DNA of 7,988 bases, from NCBI GenBank assembly GCA_964343305.1, contig CAYFJO010000477.1, positions 1 to 7,988 of the forward strand, in the 5' to 3' direction. Shown in pieces: positions 5,673 through 7,988 of this stretch. The notes below the pieces were generated by a model that made no database searches, was not told where the DNA came from, and saw nothing but the letters and a program-made list of their open reading frames with translations. Source of the stretch: CAYFJO01 sp964343305 (GTDB lineage Bacteria; Planctomycetota; Planctomycetia; Pirellulales; Pirellulaceae). The position numbers and the translations under genes are program-made. Numbering within the stretch: the stretch's first letter is position 1; every line of letters starts with the position of its first letter.

Positions 5673-6860
5673 ATGAATTCCGATCGCATCTATCTCGACA
5701 ATGCGGCGACCAGTTGGCCGAAACCAGAGTCGGTTTATCAAGCCGTCGAAACGTACCAGAGAGAAAATGGTGCTCCGGCCGGACGCAGTGCCTATCATGA
5801 CGCGACGCATGCAGAGTGGATCGTCGGTCATGCGCGTGGCCAACTTGCTGACCTGATCCGCGCTGAATCGCCGTCTAACATCGTCTTTACTTTCAACGGC
5901 ACGGATTCGTTGAATCTGGCGATCCACGGGTTGTTGAAATCAGGAGATCACGTCGTCACTTCGGTAGTCGAACACAATTCAGTTCTTCGCCCGCTCAAGC
6001 ATCTCGAACAAACGCGCGGCATCCGCGTAACCCGAGTTGATTGCGACGGCCAGGGACGCGTCAATCCAGACGACATCGAAAAAGCGATTACCTCGAAAAC
6101 GCGGCTGGTCGCGATCATCCACGCGTCCAACGTCACTGGTGTCATTCAACCCGTTGAAGAAATCGGGCGCATCGCTCGTCAACATGGTTTGATCTACCTC
6201 GTCGATGCCGCTCAGACCGCGGGCCACCTTCCCATCAATGTCGGCCAAATGGGCGCGCATTTATTAGCCGCTCCAGGTCACAAATCTCTACTCGGACCTT
6301 TGGGCACCGGTTTTCTATATATCGCCCAAGATGCTGTCGATCTACTTCAACCGCTTCGGCAAGGCGGCACAGGAACACAGAGCGAGCAAGACATCCAACC
6401 ATCGGGCACGCCGGAAAAGTTTGAATCAGGCAATCACAATGTCGCGGGCTTGGCTGGTTTGGCTGCAGGCCTTGAATTCATTCGATCCAAGGATGTCTCA
6501 ACACTTCGCGAACACCAGCAGCGTCTCACATCGATGCTCCTCGACGGTTTAAGCGAATTGAGCGGCGTGACGACTCACGGACCAAGTGATGAAGACGAGC
6601 GGGTGGGAGTCGTGAGCTTGACGATGGCTGGGTATGATCCCCAGGAGGTTGCTAGTTTGCTGGATACCGAATACGCAATCCAAATTCGAGCGGGCATTCA
6701 CTGCGCTCCGCTGATTCACGAGCGATTAAGTACGGGTAGGCGTGGTGGGACGGCGCGTGTTAGCATTGGCCCTTTCAACACAGAGGAACAAGTCGAAACG
6801 ACGATTCGCGCGATCGGCGAAGTCGCCGCATCAGCAACGGTATGGGACGATACAAAATGA
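5673..6860 (+). CDS. Class V aminotransferase / cysteine desulfurase family protein
   Basis: A 395-residue PLP enzyme of the NifS/SufS-like fold (class V aminotransferases), predicted to take sulfur from cysteine as an enzyme-bound persulfide; cytoplasmic. Seen: start IYLDNAATSWPKP (6-18); NGTDSLNLA (75-83); the ring-stacking His in VVEHNS (H101); VDAAQTAGH with the pyridine-binding Asp D178; the Schiff-base Lys in APGHKSLLGPLGTG (K204); ESGNHN (251-256); and the candidate persulfide Cys in IRAGIHCAPLIHE (C344). The AGIHCAP block with a short loop is like the stand-alone group of cysteine-desulfurase-like proteins rather than IscS or true SufS, so the substrate is less certain. There is no MOSC domain, so it is not a Moco sulfurase of the eukaryotic type. 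The start is coupled to moaA (7 bp gap, AGGCGG about 11 nt upstream), and its stop overlaps the next start. Inference: it supplies sulfur for molybdopterin synthase or for Fe-S clusters such as those of MoaA. Confidence 0.9.
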   Translation: MNSDRIYLDNAATSWPKPESVYQAVETYQRENGAPAGRSAYHDATHAEWIVGHARGQLADLIRAESPSNIVFTFNGTDSLNLAIHGLLKSGDHVVTSVVEHNSVLRPLKHLEQTRGIRVTRVDCDGQGRVNPDDIEKAITSKTRLVAIIHASNVTGVIQPVEEIGRIARQHGLIYLVDAAQTAGHLPINVGQMGAHLLAAPGHKSLLGPLGTGFLYIAQDAVDLLQPLRQGGTGTQSEQDIQPSGTPEKFESGNHNVAGLAGLAAGLEFIRSKDVSTLREHQQRLTSMLLDGLSELSGVTTHGPSDEDERVGVVSLTMAGYDPQEVASLLDTEYAIQIRAGIHCAPLIHERLSTGRRGGTARVSIGPFNTEEQVETTIRAIGEVAASATVWDDTK

Positions 6861-7276
6861 GCGAACAACCTTGGTATGCGGACGGGCTCAAGTTCAAATG
6901 CACACAATGCGGCGACTGCTGTACAGGGGCTCCCGGTTATGTTTGGGTCAACAAGCAAGAAGTCGAAGCAATCGCCGCCACGATTGGAGTCGAGGACATC
7001 GAGGAGTTTGAGCGGCTGTACGTGCGTAAAGTGGGTATTCGCAAAAGCTTAAAGGAATTTCCCAACGGCGATTGTGTTTTTTTTGATACTGAGGAGCGTG
7101 GCTGCACTGTTTACTCCGCGCGGCCGCGACAATGCCGCACCTGGCCATTCTGGGACTCGAATCTCCGCACGGAGCAGGCGTGGCAGGAAACCTGCGAAGT
7201 GTGTCCTGGGAGCGGGAAGGGAAAACTCTACAAATTGCGGCAGATCCAATCCCGACGCGGTGTCATGAAGATTTGA
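6857..7276 (+). CDS. YkgJ/UPF0153-type cysteine-cluster protein
   Basis: A 139-residue protein with the Cys pattern of the YkgJ (UPF0153) family, thought from its cysteines to bind zinc or an Fe-S cluster; the exact function of the family is not established. Seen: the N-terminal signature C15-x2-C18-x2-C21-C22 (KCTQCGDCCTG), C73 in NGDCVFF, GCTVYSARPRQCRTWPFW with C83 and C93, and a C-terminal pair in ETCEVCPG (C113, C116), nine Cys in all. The ATG at 6857 overlaps the preceding stop as ATGA, with GGGA about 9 nt upstream; the in-frame ATG at 6842 is possible but would lengthen the overlap. Tight coupling to moaA and the desulfurase-like gene suggests that it works with Fe-S/sulfur transfer or acts as a metallochaperone there, but this is inferred from context only. 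It has no signal peptide, so it should be cytoplasmic. No obvious intrinsic terminator follows. Confidence 0.88.
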   Translation: MSEQPWYADGLKFKCTQCGDCCTGAPGYVWVNKQEVEAIAATIGVEDIEEFERLYVRKVGIRKSLKEFPNGDCVFFDTEERGCTVYSARPRQCRTWPFWDSNLRTEQAWQETCEVCPGSGKGKLYKLRQIQSRRGVMKI

Positions 7277-7379
7277 CTGACTGCGAATCCAGTTCTTTCA
7301 GGGGGCCGTCCGATGACTTTCAATTCCAGTCGTAACGATTAGTTAAAGTTTGCGGATTGGATGGTCGATTGGACGTAGG

Positions 7380-7445
7380 TAAGGAAGAATGCGCCAAGCT
7401 CCTGCAACTAGGAAGCTGAATGCTGCAAGCAACGATTCTTCCTTA
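7380..7445. repeat. 11-bp perfect inverted repeat with internal hairpin
   Basis: TAAGGAAGAAT (7380-7390) and ATTCTTCCTTA (7435-7445) are exact inverted repeats enclosing 44 bp. Inside, AGCTCCT (7397-7403) pairs with AGG-a-AGCT (7410-7417) across a 6-nt loop, with one bulged A. CTGCAA occurs twice inside (7402-7407, 7423-7428). The result is a 66-nt stem with an inner hairpin. No T-run follows on either strand, so it is not a classical terminator. It could be the 3' end structure of the moaA operon, a small RNA, or a miniature mobile element without coding capacity; no clear target duplication flanks it. Confidence 0.55.
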
Positions 7446-7461
7446 ACGATCTGTTATTAAA

Positions 7462-7511
7462 GGACTTACGGAATGACTGCCTAATGATTCGCAGCCTTGG
7501 ATCGTAAGTCT
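7462..7511. repeat. 8-bp inverted repeat GACTTACG / CGTAAGTC
   Basis: GACTTACG (7463-7470) and CGTAAGTC (7503-7510) match exactly, with G-T wobbles extending the RNA stem by one pair on each side. An inner CTGC/GCAG pairing lies in the 32-nt loop. It comes 17 bp after the preceding inverted repeat and abuts the next palindrome, forming a cluster. Its function is unknown. Confidence 0.45.
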
Positions 7512-7522
7512 ATGACTCATAG
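7510..7522. repeat. 13-bp palindrome CTATGA-c-TCATAG
   Basis: CTATGA (7510-7515) and TCATAG (7517-7522) are perfect inverted repeats around one C. As DNA this is a typical dimer-binding half-site pair. As RNA it can form a 5-bp hairpin with loop ACT. It lies about 87 bp upstream of the likely -35 of the HU-like gene. Confidence 0.4.
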
Positions 7523-7608
7523 ATAGTTATACGAAATGGAAAAGTGCAATCGAGTGAAAAATTCGTCTTTTTTGACACTGCCATCTGGTAGTATCGGACG
7601 GATTGATC

Positions 7609-7637
7609 TTGACTCTAGTACTTGCCCCATTTACACT
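7609..7637 (+). promoter_or_regulatory. Likely sigma-70-like promoter of the HU-like gene
   Basis: TTGACT (7609-7614) and TACACT (7632-7637) are spaced by exactly 17 bp and match the consensus hexamers at 5 of 6 and 4 of 6 positions. Transcription would start near 7644, giving a leader of about 67 nt before the GTG at 7711. Confidence 0.42.
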
Positions 7638-7684
7638 TGTGGCTTGGGCATGGGTCTCGAAACCCGTCGATTTTCCAAATTTTG

Positions 7685-7703
7685 CCCCACTGCCACAGGG
7701 GAG
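7685..7703 (+). promoter_or_regulatory. Ribosome binding site of HU-like gene inside a hairpin
   Basis: The strong Shine-Dalgarno sequence AGGGGAG (7697-7703) lies 7 nt before the GTG start and fixes that start. CCCC at 7685-7688 can pair with GGGG at 7698-7701 over a 9-nt loop, which would mask the site. A second CCCC at 7625-7628 could compete. A further hairpin, ATGGGT/ACCCGT, lies upstream at 7650-7667. Confidence 0.45.
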
Positions 7704-7710
7704 TTGAGTC

Positions 7711-7988
7711 GTGACCAAAAAAGAGATCGTTAGAACGATTTCCGAAGAGATCGGTTTAACCCAACTCAAGACAAAAGAGATTGTTCAGAGGACGTTTGAC
7801 GCCATTGTGGAAACGCTCGTCGAAGACACCAGGCGGCTCGTGAATTCCGGAAAAAGTGACGGAACGTTTGGCCGCATTGAACTGCGTAATTTCGGCGTTT
7901 TTGAAGTGAAGCGACGGGCGGCAAGAAAGGCCCGTAATCCTCGCACTGGCGACAAGGTGGACGTACCGGAGAAATTCGTCGTAACCTT
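7711..7988 (+). CDS. HU/IHF-family DNA-binding protein, C-terminally cut by window edge
   Basis: A small histone-like protein that binds and bends DNA as a dimer; nucleoid-associated. 92 codons are visible and the frame is open at the right edge, so only roughly the last 15 residues are missing. Seen: a GTG start with AGGGGAG 7 nt upstream; an N-terminal helical part (TKKEIVRTISEEIGLTQLKT, residues 2-21, then IVQRTFDAIVETLV); the body-arm signature IELRNFGVFEVKRRAARKAR (56-75); and the DNA-intercalating RNPRTG (75-80) followed by VDVPEKFVVT. Compared with E. coli HU, about ten extra residues (around 38-54, EDTRRLVNSGKSDGTFG) sit between the second helix and the first beta strand. The rest fits the family well. 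It has its own promoter candidate, and the leader can fold over the ribosome site, which would suit autoregulation. Whether it acts like HU (nonspecific) or IHF (site-specific) cannot be told from sequence. Confidence 0.93.
   Translation, partial: MTKKEIVRTISEEIGLTQLKTKEIVQRTFDAIVETLVEDTRRLVNSGKSDGTFGRIELRNFGVFEVKRRAARKARNPRTGDKVDVPEKFVVT

Larger units (their letters stand above)
7277..7710. other. 434-bp non-coding region between Moco-related operon and HU-like gene
   Basis: No credible gene is seen; the short open frames on both strands lack ribosome sites and family features. The first 100 bp hold nothing clear. Positions 7380-7522 hold a run of three perfect inverted repeats. Positions 7523-7608 are AT-rich and contain a second TTGACA (7572-7577) without a good -10. 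The last 100 bp hold the likely promoter and leader of the HU-like gene. A short repeated motif, TAACGAT, occurs at 7333-7339 and 7444-7450, in both cases followed by GTTA and TAAAG. Confidence 0.6.

Noticed and set aside
7652..7665. GGGT-ctcgaa-ACCC resembling a tRNA T-arm
   Set aside because: Loop length and sequence do not match a T-loop, and no acceptor, anticodon or D stems can be placed around it.
7527..7769. Open frames of 80 residues (minus) and 65 residues (plus, 7536-7733) in the gap before the HU-like gene
   Set aside because: Neither has a ribosome site or recognisable motif, and both overlap the promoter and start of the HU-like gene.
1..7988. CRISPR array, rRNA, or insertion sequence
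   Set aside because: No regularly spaced repeats, no rRNA-like sequence, and no transposase gene or long terminal inverted repeats were seen in the window.

Overview
The window looks like chromosomal DNA from a planctomycete, probably of the Pirellula/Rhodopirellula type. This is inferred from gene content, not from a database match. The main indicators are a large Ser/Thr protein kinase with an N-terminal non-kinase domain and a TPR-like C-terminal half, an ECF-type sigma factor directly upstream of it, and an HU/IHF-like protein with the N-terminal and RNPRTG regions typical of that phylum.

Minus-strand half (1-4331): The left edge holds the 5' end of an exported-protein gene that runs off the window. 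Upstream of it lies a two-gene signalling unit, an ECF sigma factor (start at 3673) followed after 20 bp by a 911-residue transmembrane Ser/Thr kinase. Further upstream is a small four-helix membrane protein of unknown function (3807-4331). It is separated from the sigma gene by a strong minus-strand intrinsic terminator, which also shows that the sigma gene cannot start as far upstream as its longest open frame suggests.

Central divergent region (4332-4663): This 332 bp stretch carries a structured segment (about 4483-4572) whose sequence and position, about 90 nt before moaA, fit a molybdenum-cofactor (Moco) type leader RNA. It is followed by an inverted repeat and by short complementary segments that could alternately expose or hide the moaA ribosome binding site.

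Plus-strand half (4664-7276): Three tightly packed genes form an operon. They are moaA (GTP 3',8-cyclase, first step of Moco synthesis), a class V aminotransferase/cysteine desulfurase family protein (7 bp gap), and a YkgJ/UPF0153-type cysteine-cluster protein (4 bp ATGA overlap). A plausible but unproven reading is that the desulfurase and the metal-binding Cys protein serve Fe-S or sulfur steps linked to Moco synthesis.

Right end (7277-7988): A 434 bp non-coding stretch contains three nested or adjacent perfect inverted repeats of unknown role and a reasonable sigma-70-like promoter. It also has a hairpin over the ribosome binding site of a GTG-started HU/IHF-family gene, which runs off the right edge.
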